Positions 22,297 through 29,767 of a stretch of 37,561 nucleotides of DNA are shown piece by piece (the first letter of the stretch is position 1; the number at the start of each line of letters is the position of its first letter). The stretch is from Prevotellaceae bacterium (GTDB taxonomy: Bacteria; Bacteroidota; Bacteroidia; Bacteroidales; UBA932). Below the pieces are notes generated by a model that worked only from the letters and a program-made list of their open reading frames with translations, was not told the origin of the DNA and searched no databases. The DNA lies in the NCBI GenBank assembly GCA_031284065.1, contig JAITAP010000014.1:1-37561 (forward strand). Reading direction: 5' to 3'. The position numbers and the translations under genes are program-made.

Positions 22297-23043
22297 CTAC
22301 CTTATTTTGCCCCTGTGCACCTTTATGTACGCCTTGCGGTCGAAGCGGAAGTAGCGGGCGGCGCGGTGCGTTACGTTACGCTCCTTTTCCTCCAAGTCAA
22401 CAATATATTTTTCGTTCTCTATAAACTTCTTGTAAAAATTACGCACGTCGTAATTCTTGTTAAACAGCGTGCTGTAGGCCATCCGCAGCTCACGCGCCGT
22501 AAATTTTTTAGGCAGCAAGTCAAAAATTATAGCCGGATTGTAGATTACCTGACGGCGTATTTCCGCCAGCGCTTCGAGCAGGATAAGGGTGTGGTCAAAC
22601 GCCAACTTCACTGTGGTATCTGTTACGTCAAACCACTTTACGTCGTACTCTTTTGAGAAAGCGCCCCGCCGTTGGTTCATCTTAATGAGCGTAATGTAGC
22701 ACACCGTAACAATGCGGCCTATTTTTTGCCGTGTGGCATTTTCCAGCCACCGTGTGTCGCGCGGGTTGCTTGTCCTGTACGGCGAGCCGAAGCTTTTGAA
22801 CTGCCGCAGCTTTATATTTTTCAGCCCCGTAATATCTCTTACGGCGCGCTCTGCCGCCATGTCCAAATCTTCGTTGGCGTAAATAATGCTGCCGGGGAAT
22901 TTAAAATCGTTGTATTCGCTATTAGTTTCCTTACCCTGCCTGCTCATCAGAAGCATCTGGAGAGATTTGCCGTCAAAACCTAAAATTACACAATCTACCG
23001 ATACCGAACTAAAAAGAGCCTCTGTGCTTGAATAGTTTTCCAT
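22297..23043 (-). CDS. NrtR-type Nudix transcriptional regulator
   Basis: This is a 248-residue protein. The N-terminal Nudix-like domain (about residues 12-150) shows VDCVILGFDGKSLQMLLMSRQ and FKFPGSIIYANEDLDMAAERAVRDITGL. The Nudix box is degenerate: the usual REL-x-EE is replaced, so hydrolysis is unlikely. The C-terminal part (about 165-248) is a winged helix: KKFTARELRMAYSTLFNKNYDVRNFYKKFIE. This is the layout of the Bacteroidota NrtR/AraR-like sugar-responsive repressors. The neighbouring pectinesterase suggests control by a pectin- or arabinose-derived metabolite, which is inference. A consensus promoter lies just upstream. Confidence 0.82.
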   Translation of the reverse strand: MENYSSTEALFSSVSVDCVILGFDGKSLQMLLMSRQGKETNSEYNDFKFPGSIIYANEDLDMAAERAVRDITGLKNIKLRQFKSFGSPYRTSNPRDTRWLENATRQKIGRIVTVCYITLIKMNQRRGAFSKEYDVKWFDVTDTTVKLAFDHTLILLEALAEIRRQVIYNPAIIFDLLPKKFTARELRMAYSTLFNKNYDVRNFYKKFIENEKYIVDLEEKERNVTHRAARYFRFDRKAYIKVHRGKIR

Positions 23044-23071
23044 ACTGTCATCAACCTGTTGAATTAGGGGG

Positions 23072-23103
23072 CAAAGTTAGCAAATTTGTTTATCTATATG
23101 CAA
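23072..23103 (-). promoter_or_regulatory. Promoter for the Nudix regulator gene
   Basis: On the minus strand TTG (23103-23101), a 21-base spacer and TAACTTTG (23079-23072) match the consensus. The predicted start is about 30 bases before the ATG at 23043. Confidence 0.6.
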
Positions 23104-23235
23104 TGTTTAACAAAAAATATAGCGTAAATATATGATAGTCAAACTGTTGCATATCGTATAAAACACAATATCTTTTGTTGATTTGGCGGCGCGGTGAGCA
23201 GACGGTGTTCGTTCGGCGCGTGCAATTATCAATTT

Positions 23236-24192
23236 TCAATTTGCGCGGCTCGTCGGATTCCATGCGTCGCAGCCTTTCAGGACGTTTTGCGGGGTATATT
23301 TTTCCGCCTCTTTGCTGCTTAGCTGGCGCGACCACAGCACGCGCTGCGACGTATCCGCGCCTGCGCCCGTGTTCTGAAATTCGGCGTAGCGAGCCGTTTG
23401 CTCGCGCTCCGGCGCGTTCCAGTTGTGCCATCCTGCGGGAAGAATATGCGCGCCCAAGCTGCAACGCATGAACAGCGCTGCGGCGTAGCTGCGCCACGGC
23501 CGCCCAAGGTACACCCTGCTTACCGCCGAATCGGCTACCAGTGTACACCGGTTAAAAACGTAGCCAAACTCGTGATTTTGCGGCGTGGAGGCTGCCGTTA
23601 TGTACGAATTTTTTTTGCTCTTGATGGCGCAGCGCTCAAACCACGCCGTGGCGGGGCCAAAAATGAAGTCGGTAGTGCCCTCAATGTAGCACTCGGCGTA
23701 GTACTGCCGGCTGTCGCCGTTACCCGTAAACAGGGTATCCTGATTGCCCAAAAAGCGGCAACCTTTGAACACGGCTCTGTCGCCCTCTACGTGCACCGCC
23801 ACCGCCTGCCCCAGCTGCGGCGCGTTGTTTTCAACGGTAAGGTTTTCCGCCCTGAAATCGCTCCCCAGCACCAGCAGCGTATAAGTTTTGAACGTGCCCA
23901 TTTTGTTGATATTGGCGTGGTCGTTGTAGGTAATAACCGTTTCGTCCACGCTTTCGCCAATCAGCGTAATGCTGGTTTTGAAGGCCGGAATCACCAGCTT
24001 TTCCCGGTACACGCCCTTTCGGATAAAAATTCTGGTCTCGCCCTCCGGGCGGTAGTCGCGCACGGAGTTTACCGCCTCCTGAATGGTCGTAAAGCTACCG
24101 CTGCCGTCCTGCGCAACGATTATGTCGTAAGGAGCCTGCGCTTGCGCAAAGGCGCAGAGCAGGCAAAACGCTGAAAAAAGTACATGCTTCAT
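23236..24192 (-). CDS. Secreted pectinesterase (carbohydrate esterase family 8)
   Basis: This is a 318-residue protein with a signal peptide (residues 1 to about 19, ending CAFAQAQA) and one right-handed beta-helix domain. The pectinesterase motifs are present: GSFTTIQEAVNSV, IFIRKGVYREKL, FLGNQDTL with the catalytic Gln, TDFIFGPATAWFE with the catalytic Asp pair, and YLGRPW with the substrate-binding Arg. It removes methyl esters from homogalacturonan in the periplasm or at the cell surface. No SusC/SusD pair or other pectin enzymes are in the window, so this is a solitary gene rather than part of a visible polysaccharide utilization locus. The Nudix regulator gene lies about 190 bases downstream on the same strand. 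Confidence 0.93.
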   Translation of the reverse strand: MKHVLFSAFCLLCAFAQAQAPYDIIVAQDGSGSFTTIQEAVNSVRDYRPEGETRIFIRKGVYREKLVIPAFKTSITLIGESVDETVITYNDHANINKMGTFKTYTLLVLGSDFRAENLTVENNAPQLGQAVAVHVEGDRAVFKGCRFLGNQDTLFTGNGDSRQYYAECYIEGTTDFIFGPATAWFERCAIKSKKNSYITAASTPQNHEFGYVFNRCTLVADSAVSRVYLGRPWRSYAAALFMRCSLGAHILPAGWHNWNAPEREQTARYAEFQNTGAGADTSQRVLWSRQLSSKEAEKYTPQNVLKGCDAWNPTSRAN

Positions 24193-24528
24193 AAGGTAAG
24201 TTGCTATTTAATTTGGGGTATCTCAATATTGCGCAGCCCTCGAAATTTTAGAATGATTTTTTTTGTCCACAAGCTATAAGGAATTAGCGTAGTTCACGGG
24301 CAAAGCCGCAAGCTCTTCTCCGAGCATATTAATTGTTTTTTCTATTGCTCCGATTCGCTGCAAAGGTGGAACACATGCGTTATATCCGCAAGCTTTTGAA
24401 AAAAATTTCCGTTATATAGCGTTAATTTCAAAGCGTTTTTCGGGGCTGCGCCATTCCGGACGGGGCTGCGGTAACTTGTCGGCGGTGAGACGCGCGCCAA
24501 ATTTTGCAAATAAATTTTGCGCTACTTC

Positions 24529-24559
24529 TTGTTTTTTTGGTAAAAAAAACCGAAATTTG
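24529..24559 (+). promoter_or_regulatory. Probable promoter of the infC-rpmI-rplT operon
   Basis: TTG at 24529-24531, 20 bases and GAAATTTG at 24552-24559 (7 of 8 matches to TAnnTTTG). The predicted leader is about 130 bases. The rest of the 24193-24528 gap holds only a possible minus-strand -7 element, CACCTTTG (24368-24361), for the pectinesterase. Confidence 0.45.
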
Positions 24560-24680
24560 CAGGCTCGTAGTCGAGTATGGTATCGGGTGTTAGCGAATTA
24601 CAGCACAAAAGCATCACGCATTTACGCCTATAAATGTTTGATGTTCAAATAGTTAAGCATAGGCATATTATTAATTTTTT

Positions 24681-24686
24681 AGGAGG
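24681..24686 (+). promoter_or_regulatory. Perfect Shine-Dalgarno AGGAGG that fixes the infC start
   Basis: AGGAGG lies 8 bases upstream of the in-frame ATA at 24695. Strong Shine-Dalgarno sequences are rare in this window, so its position is informative about the start. Confidence 0.7.
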
Positions 24687-24694
24687 ACAACCTT

Positions 24695-25306
24695 ATAAAG
24701 TCTCAGTCTTACAGCCCGAATTTTGGTGGAAACAGGCCATCTTCGAGGCCAAAACCAACGGGAAGAAAACCGTTACCTCAACGCCGTAACGATTCTTCAG
24801 GGTACAGAGTTAATCGCGATATTCGCGTACCGCAAGTGCGCTTGGTTGGCGAAAATATTACGAACCAAGGCATTTATTCATTGTCGGAGGCGCAGAAAAT
24901 GGCAGAGGCAATGGAGCTGGATTTGGTCGAAATATCAGCGCAAGCCGACCCTCCCGTTTGCAAAATTGTTGACTTCCAGAAATTCCTTTACCAGCAGCGG
25001 AGAAAACAAAAGGAAATGAAAGCCAATACCGTAAAGGTAGAGGTGAAGGAAATTCGCTTTGGCCCTAATACCGGCGAGCACGACTACGCATTCAAGCTTA
25101 AGCACGCCGAAAATTTTTTGAAGGAGGGCGACAAGGTGAAGGCATACGTCTTTTTTCACGGCCGCGAAATTATGTTCAAAGATCAAGGCGAAGCAATGTT
25201 GGCGCGCTTTGCCAGCGACCTCGAGGAGTGGGGCAAGGTGGAAATGCTACCCAAGCTCGAGGGTAAGCGCATGAACATGATTTTGGCGCCCAAATCAAAA
25301 AAGTAG
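24695..25306 (+). CDS. infC: Translation initiation factor IF-3, predicted AUA start
   Basis: The IF-3 frame is open from a TAG at 24680. The only conventional in-frame start is a GTG at 24836, but this would delete conserved N-terminal residues YRVNRDIRVPQV lying before RLVGENITNQGIY. Between the TAG and that GTG there is no ATG, GTG or TTG. An ATA at 24695 sits 8 bases behind a perfect AGGAGG, giving a 203-residue protein with a basic, Pro/Arg-rich N-terminal tail. The rest is standard: N-domain, linker helix (YQQRRKQKEMKANT) and C-domain (VKEIRFGPNTGEHDYAFKLKHAENFL). IF-3 binds the 30S subunit and rejects non-standard start codons. Enterobacterial infC uses AUU, so a non-canonical start here fits autoregulation. 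rpmI and rplT follow. Confidence 0.85.
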   Translation: MKSQSYSPNFGGNRPSSRPKPTGRKPLPQRRNDSSGYRVNRDIRVPQVRLVGENITNQGIYSLSEAQKMAEAMELDLVEISAQADPPVCKIVDFQKFLYQQRRKQKEMKANTVKVEVKEIRFGPNTGEHDYAFKLKHAENFLKEGDKVKAYVFFHGREIMFKDQGEAMLARFASDLEEWGKVEMLPKLEGKRMNMILAPKSKK

Positions 25307-25391
25307 CAGGTGCAATTGCAGAGCGTTCACATGCCATCTGAAAGCAGGAAGTTTTGAAATATTATAACCCCAAAAAAAACAAACGAAGAAG

Positions 25392-25589
25392 ATGCCAAAA
25401 ATGAAAACAAATTCGGGAGCAAAAAAGAGATTTGTGCTTACCGGGTCAGGAAAAATCAAGCGCAAGCACGCATACTTGCGCCACATTTTGACGAAAAAAA
25501 CTACCAAGCAAAAGCGCAACTTGTCGCACTCTACGCTGGTTGCAAGCGTCAACATGAAGCAAGTGAGAGACCTGCTTGTAAAAAAGTAG
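25392..25589 (+). CDS. rpmI: 50S ribosomal protein L35
   Basis: This 65-residue, very basic protein has the L35 sequence MPKMKTNSGAKKRFVLTGSGKIKRKHAYLRH and the conserved LTKKTTKQKRNL segment. It is a component of the large ribosomal subunit. It sits between infC and rplT, the standard order in bacteria, with gaps of about 85 and 107 bases. There is no alternative start; the ATG is preceded by an AACGAAGAAG stretch. Confidence 0.97.
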   Translation: MPKMKTNSGAKKRFVLTGSGKIKRKHAYLRHILTKKTTKQKRNLSHSTLVASVNMKQVRDLLVKK

Positions 25590-25696
25590 CAAAGCGCTAC
25601 ACAACTACTATTTTTTAACCGAATGAATTAGCAGGAAAGAGTTCCGATGCAGGGAAACGCTAACCATTCACAACCAACAAAAGGAGAGAAGAAGAA

Positions 25697-26041
25697 ATGC
25701 CACGTTCAGTGAACAGCGTTGCCTCGAGAGAGCGGCGCAGAAAAGTTTTGAAGCTTGCCAAGGGTAATTTTCTTGCCCGCAGCAACGTTTGGACGGTTGC
25801 CAAAAATACCGTCGAAAAAGGTTTGACCTACGCTTACCGCGACCGCCGCACCAAAAAGCGCAACTTCCGCTCGCTGTGGATTCAGCGCATCAACGCAGCC
25901 GTTCGCCCGCAAGGGTTAACCTACTCGGTGTTTATCAGTAAGCTTAACGCAAAGGGCATACAGCTCAACCGCAAGGTACTTGCCGACTTGGCAATGAACC
26001 ACCCCAGCGCTTTTGAAGCTGTAGTAAATGCCGTAAAATAG
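25697..26041 (+). CDS. rplT: 50S ribosomal protein L20
   Basis: This 114-residue basic protein has the L20 N-terminal helix MPRSVNSVASRERRRKVLKLAKG, followed by YAYRDRRTKKRNFRSLWIQRINAA and the C-terminal globular part with SVFISKLNAKGIQLNRKVLADLA. It is a large-subunit assembly protein that represses its own operon in many bacteria through leader RNA. It is preceded by an AAAGGAG sequence and followed by a strong terminator at 26065, which closes the infC operon. Confidence 0.97.
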   Translation: MPRSVNSVASRERRRKVLKLAKGNFLARSNVWTVAKNTVEKGLTYAYRDRRTKKRNFRSLWIQRINAAVRPQGLTYSVFISKLNAKGIQLNRKVLADLAMNHPSAFEAVVNAVK

Positions 26042-26064
26042 CATAACGCCAAATGGGTAAAAAT

Positions 26065-26098
26065 CAGCCGGAGCAGCAAAAATGCTTCGGCTGTTTTT
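26065..26098 (+). terminator. Intrinsic terminator of the infC-rpmI-rplT operon
   Basis: CAGCCGGAGCA (26065-26075) pairs with TGCTTCGGCTG (26083-26093), with one G-U. TTTTT follows. Confidence 0.9.
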
Positions 26099-26216
26099 CT
26101 ATGCCGGCAGGCGCATTTCACATGCCCAACAACGGAAAGGCTTCGGCGGCACGCTGTTTTTGAGCCGCTACTCCCCAAAATATCAACACGGAAGCAAAAC
26201 ATTATGTGCAATTTCT

Positions 26217-26224
26217 TATCTTTG
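26217..26224 (+). promoter_or_regulatory. -7 element of the alaS promoter
   Basis: TATCTTTG is a perfect TAnnTTTG element about 75 bases before alaS. No clear TTG was found at the expected upstream distance. Confidence 0.5.
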
Positions 26225-26278
26225 CAAGTTATTTCGTCAGCGCAAATATTTGCCAAGCATAGTTACTCCGTAATTTTC

Positions 26279-26299
26279 AATTCTTAATTCTTAATTATA
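26279..26299. repeat. Heptad microsatellite touching the alaS start codon
   Basis: Two AATTCTT units followed by AATTATA end exactly at the base before the ATG. Unit number would change leader length in 7-base steps. Confidence 0.65.
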
Positions 26300-28957
26300 A
26301 TGACCTCACAAGAAATTCGCAGCGCCTTTCTGGATTTTTTCAAATCAAAGGAGCACCTTATTGTCCCCTCTGCGCCAATGGTGGTAAAGAACGACCCTAC
26401 GCTCATGTTTACCAACGCCGGAATGAATCAGTTTAAGGATTATTTTCTGGGCAACGCTACCCCCAGCCACCGCCGCGTTGCCGATACGCAAAAATGCCTG
26501 CGCGTAAGCGGCAAGCACAACGATTTGGAGGAGGTGGGGCACGACACCTACCACCACACCATGTTTGAGATGCTGGGCAACTGGAGCTTTGGAGATTACT
26601 TCAAAAAGGAAGCCATTGCGTGGGCGTGGGAGCTGCTTACCGGCGTGTTCAAAATTGACAAATCCCGCATGTACGCCACCGTTTTTGAGGGCGATAAGGC
26701 AAACGGCATTGAGGAGGACGGCGAGGCGCTGGAGCTGTGGAAGCAATTTCTGCCCGCGTCGCAAATCATTTACGGCAACAAAAAAGACAACTTCTGGGAA
26801 ATGGGCGATACCGGCCCCTGCGGTCCCTGCACGGAAATTCACGTGGACTTGCGCAGCGACGCCGAACGCGCCGAAGTTGACGGGGCTACTTTGGTCAACA
26901 AAGGCTTGCCCACCGTGATAGAAATTTGGAATTTGGTGTTTATACAGTTCAACCGCAAGGCCAACGGCAGCCTCGAGGCGTTGCCCGCCAGACATGTTGA
27001 TACGGGTATGGGGTTTGAGCGTCTCTGCATGTTGCTGCAAGGCAAAAAGAGCAACTACGATACCGACGTTTTCCAGCCCGTCATTTCAAAAATAGCCGAG
27101 CTGAGCGGGAAAAAGTACGGCGACAGCGATACGTGCGACGTCGCCATGCGCGTCATAGCCGACCACCTGCGGGCGGTGAGCTTCTCCATTGCCGACGGGC
27201 AGCTGCCGAGCAACGTAAAAGCAGGCTACGTTATCCGGCGTATCCTGCGGCGTGCCGTGCGCTACGGATTTACGTTCCTTGGGTTTAGCGAACCGTTTAT
27301 TTGCAAGCTTGTCCCCATCTTGGTTGCGCAAATGGGAAAGTACTTCCCCGAGCTTGAAGCCCAAAGAAGCTTGGTGGAAAAAGTGATAGCCGAAGAGGAA
27401 GCCACCTTTTTACGAACTCTCGAAATAGGCATACGGCTACTCGATTCCGAAATAGAAAAGCTGCAAAAAGAGGGCAAAGCGCAAATTGACGGGAAAACAG
27501 CCTTTGTGCTGTACGACACTTACGGCTTCCCATTTGACCTCACCGAGCTTATGGCGCGTGAAAAGGGATTGACCGTTGACCAAAAAACGTTTGAGCAGGA
27601 GCTGAACGCGCAAAAAGACCGGAGCCGCAACGCCGCTGTGGTAGAAACGGGCGATTGGGTAGAGGTAAAATCCGGCGGCAGTTTCGAGTTTGTAGGCTAC
27701 GATACGTGCGAAGCGGAAGCCGAGATTGTGCGCTACCGCAAGGTGAAAAGCAAGGGCAAGGAGCAGTATCAGGTGGCGCTCAACGTTACGCCTTTTTACG
27801 GCGAAAGCGGCGGTCAGCAGGGCGATACGGGCTACCTGCAAAGCGCGGACGAGCGCATAGAGGTGCTGAGCACGCACAAGGAAAATAACCTGACCGTGCA
27901 CATCACCGCCCGCCTGCCGCAAAATGTGAGCGCACCGTTGCTCGCCGTTGTTGACGTTGAGAAGCGCACGGCAACGGCCAACAACCACTCGGCGACTCAC
28001 CTGCTCCACTACGCGCTGCGCGAGGCGCTGGGGAAGCACGTGGAGCAAAAAGGCTCTATGGTCTCGTCCGGCAGCTTGCGCTTTGACTTTTCGCATTTTC
28101 AAAAGGTAACAGATGAGGAGATAGCGCACGTGGAGCAGCTGGTGAATAAGCTTATTCGCAAAAACGCTGCGCTTGTTGAGCGTCGCTCCGTAACGATGAA
28201 AGCGGCAAAAGAGCTGGGCGCAATGGCGCTGTTTGGCGAGAAATACGGCGATAGCGTTCGCGTTATTCAGCTGGGCGATTCGGTGGAGCTGTGCGGCGGA
28301 ACGCACGTGAAGGCTACCGGGCAAATCGGGCTGTTCAAAATCACGTCGGAGACGGCAATTTCGGCGGGGGTGCGGCGCATAGAAGCGGTAACGGGCGAAA
28401 ACGCCGAGCAGGTAGTGTACCACCTGCAAAATCTGTTCAGGGAAATAAGCGCATTTTTCCACAATACGCCAAATCTACTGTCCGCCATAAAAAAGACAAT
28501 TGGCGAAAACGCCGATTTGCAAAAGCAAGTAGAGTCCTACATAAAAGAACACCTCGCCACGTTCAGGAGCGAGCTGCTTAGCCGCGCGGTGGATAAAGGC
28601 GAGTACAGGCTGGTAACGTTACAGGAGGTGGATACGCAAGCGGAAAGGCGGATGAATTTTTCGCCTGATTTTGCGAAAGAGCTGGCGTTTCAGCTGCGCA
28701 CTTCGGCGTCCGACGTTGTTTTTGCAATGACAGGCGTATTCGGCGGCAAGCCCGCCATCACGCTCATGCTTGGCGATGATGTAGTAAAAAAAGGCCTCAA
28801 CGCCGCGCAAATTGTGCGCGAAGCGGCCAAGCACATAGCGGGCAGCGGTGGGGGGCAACCATTCTTTGCGACGGCGGGCGGAAAGAATTGCGAGGGGTTA
28901 AACGCCGCTTTACAGAAAATAATAGAGCTGATAGACAGCCACATAGAAGCGTTATAG
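26300..28957 (+). CDS. alaS: Alanyl-tRNA synthetase
   Basis: This is an 885-residue, full-length enzyme. The class II catalytic domain starts TSQEIRSAFLDFFKSKEHLIVPSAP and has motif 2 region FTNAGMNQFKDYFLG and HTMFEMLGNWSFGDYF. DTGMGFERL belongs to motif 3. The editing domain has the zinc-site pair NNHSATHLLHYALRE and CGGTHVKATGQIG. The C-Ala domain ends with GGGQPFFATAGGKN. It charges tRNA-Ala and removes mis-attached Ser/Gly. It has its own -7 element and a heptad repeat directly before the ATG. No cotranscribed gene follows; a candidate small RNA and terminator come next. Confidence 0.98.
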   Translation: MTSQEIRSAFLDFFKSKEHLIVPSAPMVVKNDPTLMFTNAGMNQFKDYFLGNATPSHRRVADTQKCLRVSGKHNDLEEVGHDTYHHTMFEMLGNWSFGDYFKKEAIAWAWELLTGVFKIDKSRMYATVFEGDKANGIEEDGEALELWKQFLPASQIIYGNKKDNFWEMGDTGPCGPCTEIHVDLRSDAERAEVDGATLVNKGLPTVIEIWNLVFIQFNRKANGSLEALPARHVDTGMGFERLCMLLQGKKSNYDTDVFQPVISKIAELSGKKYGDSDTCDVAMRVIADHLRAVSFSIADGQLPSNVKAGYVIRRILRRAVRYGFTFLGFSEPFICKLVPILVAQMGKYFPELEAQRSLVEKVIAEEEATFLRTLEIGIRLLDSEIEKLQKEGKAQIDGKTAFVLYDTYGFPFDLTELMAREKGLTVDQKTFEQELNAQKDRSRNAAVVETGDWVEVKSGGSFEFVGYDTCEAEAEIVRYRKVKSKGKEQYQVALNVTPFYGESGGQQGDTGYLQSADERIEVLSTHKENNLTVHITARLPQNVSAPLLAVVDVEKRTATANNHSATHLLHYALREALGKHVEQKGSMVSSGSLRFDFSHFQKVTDEEIAHVEQLVNKLIRKNAALVERRSVTMKAAKELGAMALFGEKYGDSVRVIQLGDSVELCGGTHVKATGQIGLFKITSETAISAGVRRIEAVTGENAEQVVYHLQNLFREISAFFHNTPNLLSAIKKTIGENADLQKQVESYIKEHLATFRSELLSRAVDKGEYRLVTLQEVDTQAERRMNFSPDFAKELAFQLRTSASDVVFAMTGVFGGKPAITLMLGDDVVKKGLNAAQIVREAAKHIAGSGGGQPFFATAGGKNCEGLNAALQKIIELIDSHIEAL

Positions 28958-29021
28958 CTTTTAATGAGATAAGTTAACGTTCTTTGAGCATCAAAACCTC
29001 GAAATTGAATTACCTTTGTAG

Positions 29022-29103
29022 TGTGCGAAAGCACAGTAGAGTTTTTTCATAGGTTAAGTTTTAGGTTAGAAGGCCCGCTCTCGTGTAGAGCGGGTTTTTT
29101 TTT
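29022..29103 (+). ncRNA. Candidate small RNA of about 80 nt
   Basis: A perfect -7 element TACCTTTG (29011-29018) predicts a start near 29025. The transcript would begin with GTGC-GAAA-GCAC, a hairpin with a GNRA tetraloop, pass a linker containing AGGTTA twice, and end at an intrinsic terminator. No ORF of note is inside. The -33 element is weak (TTTG 24 bases upstream). The alternative is simply the alaS 3' region. Confidence 0.45.
29074..29103 (+). terminator. Intrinsic terminator after alaS / candidate small RNA
   Basis: CCCGCTCT (29074-29081) pairs perfectly with AGAGCGGG (29087-29094), followed by nine T residues. It overlaps the stop of the convergent minus-strand gene. Confidence 0.92.
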
Positions 29104-29764
29104 ACCTCCCTCCAAAAATCAGCGTGCCGATGCGAACCAGCGTAGCGCCCTCTTCGACGGCAACGGCGTAGTCGCCGGACATGCCCATAGAAATTTGAGT
29201 GAATAAATCGGGTAGGGGAGCGAGCGGTTTGCTCTGCCCGTGCAGCTGCCTTATGAGCCGAAACTCCTTGCGGACTTGCGCCATATCGCTGGTGTTGGAG
29301 GCCATGCCCATAAGCCCGCATACTTGAACGTTGCGGAGCGCGCCCACGTCGCCGGAGCGCAAGCAGCCAAGCAGCTCGTCGGGCAAAAATCCGAACTTTG
29401 TTTCCTCCTGCGCCACGTGCACCTGTAGCAGGCAGCGGGCGGTAATGCCCAATTTTTCGCAAGCTTTATTCACCTCGTGCAGCAGCTTCACGCTGTCTAT
29501 GGAGTGAATGAGGTGGGCGCAGGGCGCTACCATTTTTACCTTGTTGCTTTGCAGGTGCCCGATGAAGTGCCAGCGAATATCTCGCGGCAGCGCCGACGCT
29601 TTTTGAAGCAACTCCTGCGGACGGTTCTCCCCAAAATCGCGCTGACCCGCGCCGTATGCAACCATGACGGCTTCGCTGCTGTGCGTTTTCGATACAGCTA
29701 TCAGCGTAACGTGCGGCGGAAGCTGCGGCTTAATACGCTCTATATTTTCGGCTATTGCGGACAT
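29102..29764 (-). CDS. YggS/PROSC-family PLP-binding protein
   Basis: This is a 220-residue single TIM-barrel protein of the alanine racemase N-terminal fold. The PLP lysine is K26 in LIAVSKTHSSEAV, and the family motifs FGENRPQEL, WHFIGHLQSNK, HSIDS, GLMGMAS and the phosphate-binding SMGMSGDY near the end are present. Family members are involved in PLP homeostasis rather than racemisation. It starts 3 bases after the LysM/periplasmic-binding gene ends, so it is translationally close to it. Its stop codon lies within the T-tract of the convergent terminator. Confidence 0.93.
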   Translation of the reverse strand: MSAIAENIERIKPQLPPHVTLIAVSKTHSSEAVMVAYGAGQRDFGENRPQELLQKASALPRDIRWHFIGHLQSNKVKMVAPCAHLIHSIDSVKLLHEVNKACEKLGITARCLLQVHVAQEETKFGFLPDELLGCLRSGDVGALRNVQVCGLMGMASNTSDMAQVRKEFRLIRQLHGQSKPLAPLPDLFTQISMGMSGDYAVAVEEGATLVRIGTLIFGGR

Positions 29765-29767
29765 GGT

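Noticed and set aside
24634..24789. 51-codon ATG ORF overlapping the start of infC in another frame
   Set aside because: No ribosome binding site precedes its ATG, and its sequence is a shadow of the IF-3 frame. A +1 frameshift into infC would be needed to matter, and no slippery site was seen.
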